From: Tranzscheliella williamsii
Taxonomy: Eukaryota; Basidiomycota; Ustilaginomycetes; Ustilaginales; Ustilaginaceae
Length of the DNA: 64,000 nt
Direction of reading: 5' to 3'
NCBI GenBank assembly: GCA_023212725.1
Contig: JALBYF010000011.1
Span: forward strand, 186,001-250,000
This document shows, piece after piece, positions 1-10,297 of the stretch. The position numbers and the translations under genes were made by a program. Position 1 is the first letter of the stretch, and the number at the start of each line of letters is the position of its first letter. Under the pieces are notes generated by a model. The model ran no database searches. It had not been told where the DNA came from and saw nothing but the letters and a program-made list of their open reading frames with translations.

Positions 1-1959
1 CATGGTGTCTGCAAACGAGCCCATCCATGACAAGAGGTCCACGTGCAGCTCGCCTGTATGAGGGATAGGCGCGCGTGGATAGTCGTCCAGCCCACTTGCC
101 AAGACGTGGTCCTTGGTCCGGCCGCGCCATCGGTACGCTTCCACCCGAGAGCTTGCCTCCCGATCCCACTCCTTGATCTCTCCGCGCTGCGTTCTACGGA
201 ACCACCGGTAGTGCCTTCGCAGCTTGGGATAGATCTCCTGCAAAAAGGCCTGGCCCAGGGCAGCAGACGACAGCAATTTCTCCGAAATAGGAGCTGCATC
301 AAGGCCCTCAAAGTCGGCCCAGACCTGCCGACCAAGTGCTGAAGCATCCAAGCCAAGACGGTCGCTCCGCGCCACTAATCGGTCAACGTATGCGCTAACG
401 GCCAGGATCAGCGTAGGTGGGTTGCCGTACTGAGGATACTGGGTCTGGAAGCCGTCCGGCACGCGTGATCTTGCTTCGTCGCCAAGGATCTGTTCCCGCG
501 CCACCCAGCCATCTTCGTCGATGAGTCGGATCCAGCTTCGCAGAATCTCAAGACTTAGGTCGTTATCCCAGGCCCCGATATGAGCAAGGTGAAATCCCTC
601 GTCCCAATAGAAGCCTCGCGGGAAGATGTTACGGCATGGCGTTGCAGTGAGAAGCTCTTCCGGCTCAGTCTTTTGTGGGTCGGCTACGCCGTGCACTTCG
701 GGATCAAAGGCGCCTGACCCCACCTCGTCATCATACTCGTGACGGAAGGATCTATCGACGATGGCGGAGCCGTGGTAGTACCCGATCCCCCCAGTAATAG
801 CGGAAGTCAGATCGCGAGCAAAGTTGATCTCTTCTGCAGAGTAGCCTTTGGATTGTAGGCGTAGAGCTCGCTCAAATCGCTGGTCATACGCATCCTTTGC
901 GGCGCTGAGAGCGTGTGTCAATCCAGCAGAGCTCAGAAGTTCGCCTTTGGGGGTGGATTCACTGTCATAGAAGACGTCGAAGGTGAAGTTACCGGTGAAG
1001 GATTTCTGCACAGCGTAGAATGTAGAGGCCGGATCAACTTGATTCGTCAACTTCAGTGCAAGGCTAGGAGAAGGCATATCCTCCTGTGGAAATTCTTGCA
1101 TAATGCCCTGCAAGCCAATGATGAGATCGTTCTGGATAATGTCCTGGCCTTTCCAAACCGAGTCTACGGGGAGTCGTTTTCCAGACACATGCGTCTTCCC
1201 GGCAGTGTTGGCAAACCTCTCATAGTGTTTGGTGTGTGCTTGGAAATCGTTGCCATTGATGTTGGCATTGCCGTGTGCAGCTTTTGGTTCTTCGATCCGA
1301 ATCGTAAATTCGCCGAGGCCTTTTGCAGAGCCCTTAAGCACAACAGGCTCGCCTCGCTCCAAGCCATCCTCTTCCAACTCGGTATCCAGTCCAATTATGC
1401 TACCCATGCTTTCAATGGCGGTGTACCAGAATGTAGTAAGAGATGCGGGTTTTGCAGGTTCCATGACAGTACCGGAGACACGGGCACCCCAGCTGCCGCC
1501 GTTGGGGTTGGAAGTGTCCACTTTGAGGAAGCTGGTCTCGAGCCGATAGTTGTTCTCATTGTCATTGATCTGTTGCACACCGAATTCACGGCCGTCATGG
1601 TACTTCCAAGTGAATCCTTTCATGCCATCCTGATCGCTGCATTTGTGACGGATTTTTTGGAAGCCGGAATAGTCTTGGAGACCAAACCAGGCGAGGCCGG
1701 TGAGAAGAGAGTCGGGAAGCTTTGGACGGAGGCCAAAGTAGATCTGAGGTCGGTAGCTCCCCCATAGCAACGATGCTTCGGCTTGCTTTTGGGCGGCAGC
1801 TACCTCGGGTGATCTTTTCAAGGGTGCACCTTGCCATTGCGCTTCGAAGTCTTCTTCATCATCGCCTTCGTAGGCGTGTGTCGAAGCTGGACCGAGCAGT
1901 GAAATGCAGACGGCTAGCACTAGAAGCCAGCAACATAGCTCCTGTCTGGACCGCCTCAT
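1..1959 (-). CDS. CWH41: Mannosyl-oligosaccharide glucosidase I (GH63), C-terminus cut by window edge
   Basis: An uninterrupted minus-strand frame of 653 codons starts at the ATG at 1959 and runs off the left edge, so the C-terminus is missing. Glucosidase I is an ER type II membrane enzyme that removes the terminal alpha-1,2-linked glucose from the N-glycan precursor. The N-terminus has a short basic stretch followed by a hydrophobic anchor (CWLLVLAVCISLLG). Next come the GH63 N-terminal beta-domain (LLWGSYRPQIYFG, residues about 55-67) and the catalytic domain with FPRGFYWDEGFH, carrying the catalytic-acid Asp, and EQILGDEARSRVPDGFQ. The frame leaves the window just after the conserved GELHVDLLSWMGSF. 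No intron is needed. This frame is easy to miss because it has no stop inside the window. The identification is secure; only the 3' end is unseen. Confidence 0.95.
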   Translation of the reverse strand, partial: MRRSRQELCCWLLVLAVCISLLGPASTHAYEGDDEEDFEAQWQGAPLKRSPEVAAAQKQAEASLLWGSYRPQIYFGLRPKLPDSLLTGLAWFGLQDYSGFQKIRHKCSDQDGMKGFTWKYHDGREFGVQQINDNENNYRLETSFLKVDTSNPNGGSWGARVSGTVMEPAKPASLTTFWYTAIESMGSIIGLDTELEEDGLERGEPVVLKGSAKGLGEFTIRIEEPKAAHGNANINGNDFQAHTKHYERFANTAGKTHVSGKRLPVDSVWKGQDIIQNDLIIGLQGIMQEFPQEDMPSPSLALKLTNQVDPASTFYAVQKSFTGNFTFDVFYDSESTPKGELLSSAGLTHALSAAKDAYDQRFERALRLQSKGYSAEEINFARDLTSAITGGIGYYHGSAIVDRSFRHEYDDEVGSGAFDPEVHGVADPQKTEPEELLTATPCRNIFPRGFYWDEGFHLAHIGAWDNDLSLEILRSWIRLIDEDGWVAREQILGDEARSRVPDGFQTQYPQYGNPPTLILAVSAYVDRLVARSDRLGLDASALGRQVWADFEGLDAAPISEKLLSSAALGQAFLQEIYPKLRRHYRWFRRTQRGEIKEWDREASSRVEAYRWRGRTKDHVLASGLDDYPRAPIPHTGELHVDLLSWMGSFADTM

Positions 1960-2176
1960 GTCAAGCTGCAATTGAGCCGCGCAAGTATTGGGACCGTCGA
2001 TCAAGGAAGAGAGGCGAACTTGGTTGCCTTCCTTGCTTCTTCTGAACCTCCACGACACCTCCGCCCTTTACCACAGGGTCCGTGCAGTGTCCTTGTTAAG
2101 TCGCCGCTTAATAACGTCAAACAATCGCACTCATGGGCTGCACGCGTTCATGAAGGATGCTTGGGAACATCGTTCT

Positions 2177-2294
2177 ATCTGCGACCATAGAACCTTGAAA
2201 GCACCGCATCCCGTCCGATCTGCGAAGTTAAGCAAGGTATCGCCTAGTCAGTACTGCGGTGGGGGACCACGCGGGAATCCTAGGTGTTGCAGTT
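2177..2294 (+). rRNA. 5S ribosomal RNA gene (dispersed copy)
   Basis: The 118-nt segment matches the fungal 5S consensus throughout. It contains GAAAGCACCGCATCCCGTCC, GATCTGCGAAGTTAAGC, the core GCCTAGTCAGTAC and GGTGGGGGACCACGCGGGAA. The 5' end (CTGCGA at 2179-2184) pairs with the 3' end (TTGCAG) to form helix I. A run of six T residues follows at 2296-2301 and is the expected RNA polymerase III terminator. The internal promoter (A box, intermediate element, C box) lies in the transcribed part. It stands alone between protein genes and not in an rDNA repeat, as in many fungi with dispersed 5S genes. Overlapping plus-strand reading frames here are spurious. Confidence 0.95.
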
Positions 2295-2295
2295 C

Positions 2296-2301
2296 TTTTT
2301 T
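2296..2301 (+). terminator. RNA polymerase III T-run terminator of the 5S gene
   Basis: Six consecutive T residues lie two bases after the 3' end of the 5S rRNA. This is the usual Pol III termination signal. Confidence 0.8.
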
Positions 2302-3949
2302 CGGTCTTGAAGGAGCTTTCTGCTTGAAATACGTGAAGGTCGAAGGTTTAAATGGTATTAAACGGAGCAGCTAGCCGGGTGCAAGTGACCCGCTGCCAGC
2401 ACCCGTGCGTGTTGGCTTGAAAAGAAATCTCAAAAATAGCCACGCTTAATCCTGATGCAGTACCGTCACGTCCTACCTATGAAGTTTGGGATGCAGCGGC
2501 CGAAATTGAGCTGCTTGTGCTTTCTGAGTACAAGGCTACGGTTGCATTGTGATTGACGACGCTTGTCACGCTTCGGCATGACTCTAACTGTCGCTATTGG
2601 CACTCTGTGAATGGATTTTCAGACGCTCGTCACAGTGCGCTGTTAGCCATGGACGGAGTGTGAAAAGAGCGTACTGATAGCTCTTCCTTGCGCTTTTACC
2701 GGTCTCACAGCTGTCATTATCTCGGTAAGAGCGGGTTCCACACCCACATGCTGATGTCGCTCTGGCAGGCCTTGTGTGTCTGCGAGTGACATTGCCCTGT
2801 GCAGAAGATGCCCACAGACCAAGCAGCTAATCCGGCCAGCCAATCCGGCGTGGAGACGCCCGCCTCATGAAGTCAGAAATACGATAGCCGGTCAACTTAA
2901 CTTTTATCCCGGTTGTAACGCATTTATAACTGGTGTAATAGCTTATGATCGGCGAGAGCATGTATGAGAACATATATCCTGTGTGAACAACATGGTTAGT
3001 CGTCCGACTTAGGACCTTGTGGCAACTCTATGAGCCTCTCTGCGAGGACGGGACGGCATCTATGATTTGGAGGGCGAGCGTCCACAGATGTGACTAGCGT
3101 AGATCTGCATTTTTTGCAATTTCGTCCGTCTATTAGGTTGTTCCGCATACGTAGATGCACGCTTGAGCCTTCAGCTACACCGACCGATGTTGTATGCGGG
3201 CGCTAGGAATACCGAAGGTGAATACACGCGATGTGAATAAAAGCGAAAGGGAGAAGCTTAAGAATCGCCATGTTTCAATTTCCTGGAAGGCAGCTTCAAT
3301 CCACAATATTAATAACCGTTAAGAGTGTGAGTAATAAAGGGGAAGAGCGTGTGCAAACGCCCGAATCACAAAATCACAAGGTGACTTGGCTGGCTGGCTG
3401 GCTAGCACAATAACAACACGCGCAAGCCTATGTCTGTGTGTTGCAGTTGCGCTCCCCCAATTGCGAGCCAACTGCGAACGCATTTCGGCCCATCGGTGCT
3501 TCCGTTGGCAGCGCCTTGCATTGCTGCTGATCGTGCTCTTCCTCCTTTCCCTTGCCGCTCATCGCTCACTGCTCCCTGCTCGTCGCTGTCGCGGCCATCT
3601 TGACTTCCTTTCTTACGACGTCGCGCAACGCCTGACGTGTAGCTCAATACACGCGCTTCACAATACAGCCTACACCCTACACCATCAGCACTGGCTTCAA
3701 CGCTCACTTCCCCCTCCATTCTCGCCGCCATATCGGCGTACTCTGAGCCGTGCCTGGCACACCATCGTGATTGACAGCGAGTAGCAGCTCGGGCGAGCCT
3801 GATACCCAGACCGGCATTCGCTTTGCCTTAGCTACGTCGCACGTGCTGAGGATCCGCCAGCGACCTTGCTGAGCCGCCTTCCTTGAGGCTGAACAGCGAG
3901 TCCCGCGACGTTCATTGCCGCTGCCGTATACAAGGCATACGAATCATCT
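2302..3949. other. Intergenic region upstream of the KNR4-like gene
   Basis: About 1.65 kb with no supported gene. Reading frames here (for example 3386-3784 plus) are short and low in complexity and show no recognisable domain. A short tetranucleotide run (GGCT x4) lies near 3387-3404. The pyrimidine-rich part from about 3530 to 3780 is probably promoter or 5' leader of the KNR4-like gene. Confidence 0.6.
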
Positions 3950-4063
3950 ATGATCGCACAGGTGAGTCCCACAGGCGGTAGCGTAGGGGACCAGTCCATT
4001 GACCAGCAACTTTGATGTGTGTGTTATGTCCACTTGATGCAACAGCCACGACCCGTATCCAAC

Positions 4064-6541
4064 ATGTCAGGAACTTCCTTCTTTTCCCAGATTTCGTCCT
4101 ACTTCGGCGCCAACTCCCAGCACAAGCCATCCGAAGGTCGCGGACGCAAAAGTGCGTTTGGTAACGGCTTGCCCTCCTCTTCTCGCCGTGGTCCGCCGCG
4201 GCCCCTTGACTCCGACGCTTGGGCACTGCCCTATAGCAATCGTCACAATTTGCCTGCCTCCCCAGCCTACGTCAACAGTGGCACGGACTCCCCAGCTGTC
4301 AACCACTATCCGCCCACTCCCCTCAACCTTGCCTCTTCACCGTACGCCAGCGAACATCCCAACGCCGCCGTTTCAACTAGCTCGGTCGCCGAATTCAGCA
4401 ACATGTATCCCGCCGCTTCCACTTCCACTCTCACACAACAGAGCTCCGCCCAGACCAACAGCACCTCGACTATCCACGTTTCAGCAGGCGATTCTCTTCC
4501 CGCTAGCGCTTATCCTCCGACAAGGCATACCTGGAACCGCATTCGGAGATGGTCTCGCAAGAACTACCCCGAAATCGCAGATACTCTCAATTGGCCATGC
4601 AATGAACAGGCCCTCGATGAGCTCGAAATGACAATCGGTTTCACTCTGCCATCCTGCGTTCGTGAATCCTATCTCAACTACAATGGACAGGAGCTCGAAT
4701 CCAACCAATCTTGTCAGGATGGCCTTTTCTTTGGCGCCGCTCTACTAAGTCTAGACCAGATTGCCGAAGAGTGGAGCTTCTGGCGTGCCGTGGACGAAGA
4801 CCCAGAGACCGGAGCCAATCCACATGTCAGGAACCTCATGGCCAGCTGCCCACACAAGTGGATTCGAGCCGAATACTCGTGCCGAGGCTGGATCCCACTG
4901 ATCACGGACCATTCGGGCAACTATATAGGAGTTGACCTTAGCCCTCACCCCGCTGGAGGAGGCGCTCCCGGCCAAGTCATCATCTTTGGCCGCGACTTTG
5001 ACACAAAGGTTGTCTGTTGGAAGGCGGAAGGCGAAGGAGGCTGGGGCAGATTCCTACAGACCTTTGCAGATGAGCTGGACGCGGGCGAATTCTGGACGCT
5101 CGAAGAACCCGTCAGTGGAAGTGACGACGACGAGGATATGATAGGTTACCAGAGCTATTTCAGCGGAGGCGGCTCTGGCGCGTCCAAAGGCGGAGGCGAT
5201 CGGGGTGGTGAAGGTTCAGCAGGATTCGCTCTGGCGGGCGAGTACAAAGGTTGGCCCATTCTAGAAGCATGGGCAGACCGATCCGTACGCCTTTGGGCGT
5301 CGGTCGGATTAGCGCCAGGCAAGCCAGTCGGCGTCTCACAGCATCCACAGGAGCCAGCGGTGCTACAACGTTCCAATCCATTTGGCGAGGAAGACAGCAT
5401 GCCTCCTCGACTTCAGATGTTGGACGAGAATGGCGAAACTATCGACTCTGAAGGCAGTGGATCCACTCGGCTCGGGCAGATGGTGGGCAGAGAGAAATCT
5501 GGCGAAGTCTCTGTCGATGGGCCCGCTCATCCTTTGGCGGACTCATCCACAGCCGGGGACACTAGTTCAGAAGTACTTTTGGCGCCTGCAGAACCACCTC
5601 AGGTTGTCGAACCACCCGCTTCAGATGATACTGCATTGCCTCAAACCGATAGCAGCGGCGCTATTACACCTACCAACAGCACCTACAAGGTTGCTGGCAT
5701 GCTATCCCCTCCCTTACCGGAAACCAAGGCTTCTCTACGCAAGCAGAAGCAGCGTGGCGAAGGCTGGGGCTCGCCTGTCACTCCCAACGGATTCACGCAA
5801 CAATACGACAGACAGCAGCCGTCGCAACGGCGACCCAACCGTCCTCCGCCTGCACCCGCGCAGACGCTGGATCTGCCCACGCTAGAAGACGTCAAAGCTG
5901 TTCAAGCCGCTGTCCTTGCCGACGATGGAAAGTCGCACAGCGTCCAGTTCAATTCATCATCGCAGCCTGGTCTTGGCAGAAATTCATTTGGCAACCTCGG
6001 ATTTCGAGATCTTGCCGGCAAGATGGGCGTAAACGGAGGTGCCGGGATGGGGCGGCCGGACTCCGTCGAGCTTACGAACCGGCCCAGCGGAGAAAGACGG
6101 TCGTCCTTGACTATCGCCACCCCGCCAAACAACAGCAGCTACATTGTCGGCTCGCGAGGCCGCTCCAGGGGTCTGGGGCCGGAGCTCGGGGAGGAAGACG
6201 ACGCGTCGACATCTGCCTTGACAAACTCAGGTGATGATCCATTGAGCGGCGGTGCGACCGTACATGCCACGGCAGGCTACTCCGGTGCTACCCCTGCTTC
6301 GACCGGCACCGCCGCATCGACAGTGCATGAAGACACGCTGAAGGCTTTCAACATGATCTCCGTGTCGACACCGCCCGAAGCACCGACGGCGGCGCTGCCG
6401 TCGCTGATTGACGCCTCGTCCGCCCCTGCTTCACCGGTCATCAGATCGGACGCACAGTTAGGAGGCCTCGGTGTGGCCGCGGCTCGCTCGCCGCTGGTGC
6501 AGGGCGTCCACGAGGCCGAAGTGCCCGCAAGTTTGGCGTGA
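4064..6541 (+). CDS. KNR4: Cell wall assembly regulator SMI1/KNR4 homolog
   Basis: The product is a homolog of yeast Knr4/Smi1, a cytosolic hub protein that links cell-wall glucan synthesis, the cell-integrity MAP kinase pathway and calcineurin signalling. Counting from this ATG (825 aa), a Ser/Pro-rich N-terminal tail of about 150 residues precedes the SMI1/KNR4 domain. That domain runs from about residue 155 to 350, with TWNRIRRWSRKNYPEIADTL, FTLPSCVRESYLNYNGQE, GWIPLITDHSGNYIGVDLSP and IIFGRDFDTKVV. A long disordered tail follows. The start is uncertain. An in-frame ATG lies at 4019. A likely intron at 3962-4045 (GTGAGT donor, TTGAC branch, AACAG acceptor) would instead join a four-codon exon beginning at 3950 in frame. 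The ATG at 4064 (MSGTSFFSQ) was chosen as the conservative start because everything downstream of it is coding under all three models. Confidence 0.9.
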   Translation: MSGTSFFSQISSYFGANSQHKPSEGRGRKSAFGNGLPSSSRRGPPRPLDSDAWALPYSNRHNLPASPAYVNSGTDSPAVNHYPPTPLNLASSPYASEHPNAAVSTSSVAEFSNMYPAASTSTLTQQSSAQTNSTSTIHVSAGDSLPASAYPPTRHTWNRIRRWSRKNYPEIADTLNWPCNEQALDELEMTIGFTLPSCVRESYLNYNGQELESNQSCQDGLFFGAALLSLDQIAEEWSFWRAVDEDPETGANPHVRNLMASCPHKWIRAEYSCRGWIPLITDHSGNYIGVDLSPHPAGGGAPGQVIIFGRDFDTKVVCWKAEGEGGWGRFLQTFADELDAGEFWTLEEPVSGSDDDEDMIGYQSYFSGGGSGASKGGGDRGGEGSAGFALAGEYKGWPILEAWADRSVRLWASVGLAPGKPVGVSQHPQEPAVLQRSNPFGEEDSMPPRLQMLDENGETIDSEGSGSTRLGQMVGREKSGEVSVDGPAHPLADSSTAGDTSSEVLLAPAEPPQVVEPPASDDTALPQTDSSGAITPTNSTYKVAGMLSPPLPETKASLRKQKQRGEGWGSPVTPNGFTQQYDRQQPSQRRPNRPPPAPAQTLDLPTLEDVKAVQAAVLADDGKSHSVQFNSSSQPGLGRNSFGNLGFRDLAGKMGVNGGAGMGRPDSVELTNRPSGERRSSLTIATPPNNSSYIVGSRGRSRGLGPELGEEDDASTSALTNSGDDPLSGGATVHATAGYSGATPASTGTAASTVHEDTLKAFNMISVSTPPEAPTAALPSLIDASSAPASPVIRSDAQLGGLGVAAARSPLVQGVHEAEVPASLA

Positions 6542-6932
6542 AAAGTCAGCTTGCGCGTGAACTATACCTTGGTACGCAACAGGGCTCCGGGCTGTTGACA
6601 TGGGCACGCGTAAATACTGCTTGCTTGCGGCGCCACACAGTAGCCTCAGCCCAGCCTCGTTTCCCACTGTCGAGTATAATCTTGTCGTCGTGTCATCGTC
6701 CTAATTAGACAAGTTGTGTTTCATACAGGCGACTGCTCTGCTGTCGATGCGTGGTGCCGCCATGCCTTCTCTGCGAAGGAATGCTGCAGGGGCACAAGTC
6801 CGAGATGCTGAATGCGGCTATCGGGCGGAAGGGGTCGCAGGGCTGGTAACAACGGATGGTATTACAGAGAAGCGGATGTGCGCGAGTCTAGGTGTGGATC
6901 TACATGCGGTAACCGGCGGGGCGTGGGGCGGG
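6542..6932. other. Short intergenic region between convergent 3' ends
   Basis: About 390 bp between the 3' end of the KNR4-like gene and the 3' end of the small zinc-finger gene. I see no gene or repeat. Confidence 0.6.
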
Positions 6933-7331
6933 CTACTTTCCGAAGTCGGGGAAGCACTCAGCGAGCGTCTAGGAAGAGAGGAGAGCAGCGGCAATGTCAG
7001 CGAAAGGCAGCCAGAGGAGAGATTCAGCGACGCTAGGGACAGCGCGGGAGGTGACGACTTACCTTGCTGTGACGGTCGGAAGCGTGCTGCTCGAGAGCCG
7101 GCTGGCGGACGGTCATCAGGAAGGTCGCACGACACGTCATGCACATCACGTTCTTGGCCGCCTCGTTGGTCTTCTTCTGCGACTTGGCATCGCCACCCGC
7201 CGCCTTAGCGTTGCGCTCGCGCTTCTGCTGAGCCCTAATGGTACGCACGGCAAGGAACACAGCACACCGTCAGTCAACACTCCAGCAACGCCTTCGGCCA
7301 GCACGGTCACTCACTTGGCACCGTTACCCAT
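6933..7331 (-). CDS. Small C2H2-type zinc-finger protein (ZNF706/At2g23090-like), three exons
   Basis: Reconstructed by hand from exons 7315-7331, 7063-7234 and 6933-6968. The introns are 80 and 94 bp, with donors GTGAGT and GTAAGT and acceptors TTAG and CTAG. The product is 74 aa and begins MGNGAKAQQKRERNAK. The basic, Gln/Lys-rich N-terminus is of the 4F5/SERF-like type. A single zinc finger follows (CMTCRATF, then EQHASDRHSK), and the chain ends ECFPDFGK. This order matches a small conserved eukaryotic family that includes human ZNF706 and plant At2g23090. Its cellular role is not settled. Frame continuity across both junctions, and the conserved MGNG start that only appears with exon 1, support the model. 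The gene is divergent from the Gpi16 gene, 451 bp away. Confidence 0.85.
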
Positions 7332-7782
7332 AATGAAGATTCAAGCTTGGTGGTAGCTTCAGGTTGCTCAGGGCGGATATGTCTGGTCGAAAGAGATGGT
7401 TGTTGCGGTGAGAGGGCGGTAAGGTTGAGAAGATGTGCGAGAAGTGTCTCGTATCTCGAAATTATGAAATGTCGTGTGTGAGCCCACCGAATTTTGCCTT
7501 TAGATCCGCGCTTCACCTTCGCATTATTCACAGAATTCTACCTGAGGCGTACTGGTGAGAACGTTCCTCCCTTTGCAGGCAAGACCCTGAGCCCACCAAC
7601 AAGCTATCTTTCCGGACCGTGTAGGCATCGATAGACAAGGCAGTGTGTTAGATCGCTTTCGTGTATGGTGTTGGTCTAGATGCAACAGCCAAAAGCGCGT
7701 TTGGGAAGAAGAGGACAATTGATCGGCCTCGCTTTCGACATCTCTACTGCTCTGCGACGTAGCGCCTCAGCAGCGTAGGTCG
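7332..7782. other. Divergent promoter region
   Basis: The 451 bp shared by the small zinc-finger gene (minus) and the Gpi16 gene (plus). No recognisable gene is present. It presumably holds both promoters; no clear TATA box was seen. Confidence 0.5.
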
Positions 7783-10020
7783 ATGGGCACCATGGCGTCG
7801 CACGGCCATCCGACGGAGCGAGGTATACGCCTCTCCAGGGGTCGCCGCACCACCCGGCGCATCCTGTTCACTGCCGCGCTCGTCCTCTTGGCCCTCGGGG
7901 CGTGCCGGGCATCATCGTCGACAGTATCCAGCTCCTCCTCGTCTGCGCCGTTCTCTCATGAGCGCGTGAGCCCGACGCCGGAAGAATCTTTCACAGAGTC
8001 GCTTCTGATGAAGCCACTGCCAGACGGCCGCGTCTCCGCCTCGTTCGAGTTTAGGATTTCTTCTACCTCCTTGTCCAGTTCGCACTTCCGTCTCTTGCCC
8101 AGGGCATTGCTGCAACCGATACAACGCTTTGGCGCCTCTGAAGTACATTTGGCGCTCAACTCTGGCCGTTGGAGGTACGAAAACTGGGGTGCACCCCGGA
8201 CCAGAGTCAAGCGCAGATCGGGCTACGATAGCTCGGATGCGCCGCCACCACCGCATCGATCGAACTCGGAAACGCCGCGGAGGAGCGAGTGGATGACGCT
8301 AGGCGAGGAGAGCGTTGGATCGGGCGCCGAACTATGGGCCCGCTTCCAAGAGGAGGAGCTTCCGATAACGGAGGCGCAGTCGATCGCAACCAGATGGAAG
8401 TCGCTCACCTCGTCCTTGGCCGGGCTCTTCTGTGCCTCGCTGGATGCCTTGGACGAGCGCAACACCGTACTGCCGCGGTATGCCTACTCACAGCCTCCCA
8501 CCGCCGGCGCACCACCAAGCACACATACGGTGCATGCCTTCCTGCCGACCGAAGGCGTCTGTACAGAGAACTTAACACCCTTCCTCAAGCTTCTGCCGTG
8601 CAAGGGCGCCGCAGGCCTCAGCAGCCTCCTCAATCCGCTCAACTTATTCGCTGCCAACTTCCAAGGTCTGGCGGTTCATGTCGTCAAAAGAGACCCAGAC
8701 CAGGGCTGGGAGGTTACCTTCACCTTTACATCCGTCTTCTCGCCCGCGGCAACGAGAGACATCAGCATTCGCGATTGGTCGCTCTCGTCGCTCTTCGGCA
8801 GAAGTATCTCGCAGTCGTGTCCGATCGCGCAGAACAGCCACATCCGTGTGCTCAAGCCCATCAAGCCTAGCTCCGACCACCTCAACGACACCTCAGGCTA
8901 TGTGGTTAGTCCACTACCTCCTATCCCTCACGCTGCTCTTCCCAGCACGCCCAAGTCGCACAAGCATGGCGGGCCCAGGCTCCCCATTTTGGACGAAGCA
9001 GACGAGATAGACGATGAACTTGCCGCTTCCGGCTTGTTGCCTCTGGAGACGGAGGAGCAAGTAGAGGCACATGATCGGAGGCTACAGACGCGCTGGGCGC
9101 ACTATTTGGAGCATTCGGAGGGAGAATACATCTATAATCTGTCCGAGCTTCTAGGTACCGTCAAGCCAGACACCGCAGAAGCAAACCGCCGTCAGCAGGG
9201 GCACCTTGATGTCTCGATGGCATGGCCTAACGAGACACGGTTCAGATACCCGTCCTCCTCTGTGCTGTCGCCGCATGCGGGCGTGCAGACGGTCCAGGCC
9301 GAGAGGACCTTGGTCGGGGCCGGCCAGGAACGGGCCACTCTGCAGCTCACGCTGACCAACATCGACCCGAGAGCCGCGCAAAGGGTCTTGTGGTTCGAGA
9401 GCCTTGGCTTTTTTGTCAAACCATATCTGCACACGCTCAAGCATTCTGTCGAGTTCCTGCGCTTGTCGGACGGCCTTAATGGCACGAGCCCCGAGAACGA
9501 CGGGGACGAGCTGGTGCGCTCGACCGCCGACTTTTCGAATCCGATCGAAGAGATCAGCTACCAGCCGACGACGGCCTCGGTCTTCGGCAGCAGCGGAGGC
9601 GGAGGAGGCGGCGGGGGGCGGTCGGCGCCGTTTACGCTCGAGTCGGTGGTCCGGATCCCGTCACAGTCGCGGGTGAGCATAGAGATGGAGGTGCGCAAGA
9701 CGTTTGTGCCGTACTCGCAGCATCCGCCGGACGCGCACCGCGGCTTCGATCTGAGCCCGGGCATTGTCTTTGTGCTAGCGCCCGTCGATCCGCGGCGGGA
9801 GGCGCGCGCGGCGCACGCGCGCCGCGCGCGCCCGCCCGCAGTCCACACCATCTCGTCCACCCAAACCCGCATCTACACCCTCCCCAAGCTCGTCGAACTC
9901 GCCACCCCCGACTTCTCATTCGTCTACACCAACATCATCTTCACCAGCACCGTCATCGCCCTCTTCTTCGGATCTGCGCTCAACAGCCTCATCCGCTCCT
10001 ACCGCGACTTTGTCATCTAG
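7783..10020 (+). CDS. GPI16: GPI transamidase component Gpi16/PIG-T
   Basis: A 745-aa subunit of the ER GPI transamidase, which cleaves the C-terminal signal of precursor proteins and attaches the GPI anchor. The N-terminus has an Arg-rich segment and a hydrophobic signal (RRILFTAALVLLALGACRAS). The conserved family block follows (ESFTESLLMKPLPDGRVSASFEF), along with EVHLALNSGRWRYENWG and the TTGRSP-equivalent central region. The C-terminus carries one membrane span (FVYTNIIFTSTVIALFFGSA) with a short cytosolic tail, the usual PIG-T topology. The length is a little above yeast Gpi16 (about 610 aa) because of low-complexity insertions, including a Gly run near 9594-9620. The second ATG, at codon 4, is an equally possible start. 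No intron is present. Confidence 0.93.
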   Translation: MGTMASHGHPTERGIRLSRGRRTTRRILFTAALVLLALGACRASSSTVSSSSSSAPFSHERVSPTPEESFTESLLMKPLPDGRVSASFEFRISSTSLSSSHFRLLPRALLQPIQRFGASEVHLALNSGRWRYENWGAPRTRVKRRSGYDSSDAPPPPHRSNSETPRRSEWMTLGEESVGSGAELWARFQEEELPITEAQSIATRWKSLTSSLAGLFCASLDALDERNTVLPRYAYSQPPTAGAPPSTHTVHAFLPTEGVCTENLTPFLKLLPCKGAAGLSSLLNPLNLFAANFQGLAVHVVKRDPDQGWEVTFTFTSVFSPAATRDISIRDWSLSSLFGRSISQSCPIAQNSHIRVLKPIKPSSDHLNDTSGYVVSPLPPIPHAALPSTPKSHKHGGPRLPILDEADEIDDELAASGLLPLETEEQVEAHDRRLQTRWAHYLEHSEGEYIYNLSELLGTVKPDTAEANRRQQGHLDVSMAWPNETRFRYPSSSVLSPHAGVQTVQAERTLVGAGQERATLQLTLTNIDPRAAQRVLWFESLGFFVKPYLHTLKHSVEFLRLSDGLNGTSPENDGDELVRSTADFSNPIEEISYQPTTASVFGSSGGGGGGGGRSAPFTLESVVRIPSQSRVSIEMEVRKTFVPYSQHPPDAHRGFDLSPGIVFVLAPVDPRREARAAHARRARPPAVHTISSTQTRIYTLPKLVELATPDFSFVYTNIIFTSTVIALFFGSALNSLIRSYRDFVI

Positions 10021-10297
10021 CCCCCCCGCAGCCCTTCGGCACGCTTGCACGCTGCTCATACCACAGTCTCAATTCACACTCGCTGCCTCAGATGCCGCAC
10101 TCCAGCCCCTGCTATTCAGTGTTCAGCGCGCCGGGGACTAGGGTCCACCTGCTTTACCTCGTCGGTGCGTGTCGCGCGTGGCGGAAAGATTCACAAGCAA
10201 TAATTGTCCAGGAAGCGGTCTAGATACATGATATGTTACGACATGCTAAATGCGTATCCGTGCCAATAGAAAGGGCCCCTGCGGAGACATGCGTCGC

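Noticed and set aside
913..1767. 284-codon plus-strand frame near the left edge
   Set aside because: It is antisense to glucosidase I, whose frame continues unbroken on the minus strand with all GH63 motifs.
3386..3784. 132-codon plus-strand frame upstream of the KNR4-like gene
   Set aside because: The translation is low in complexity and unlike any family. The region is pyrimidine-rich and more likely promoter or leader.
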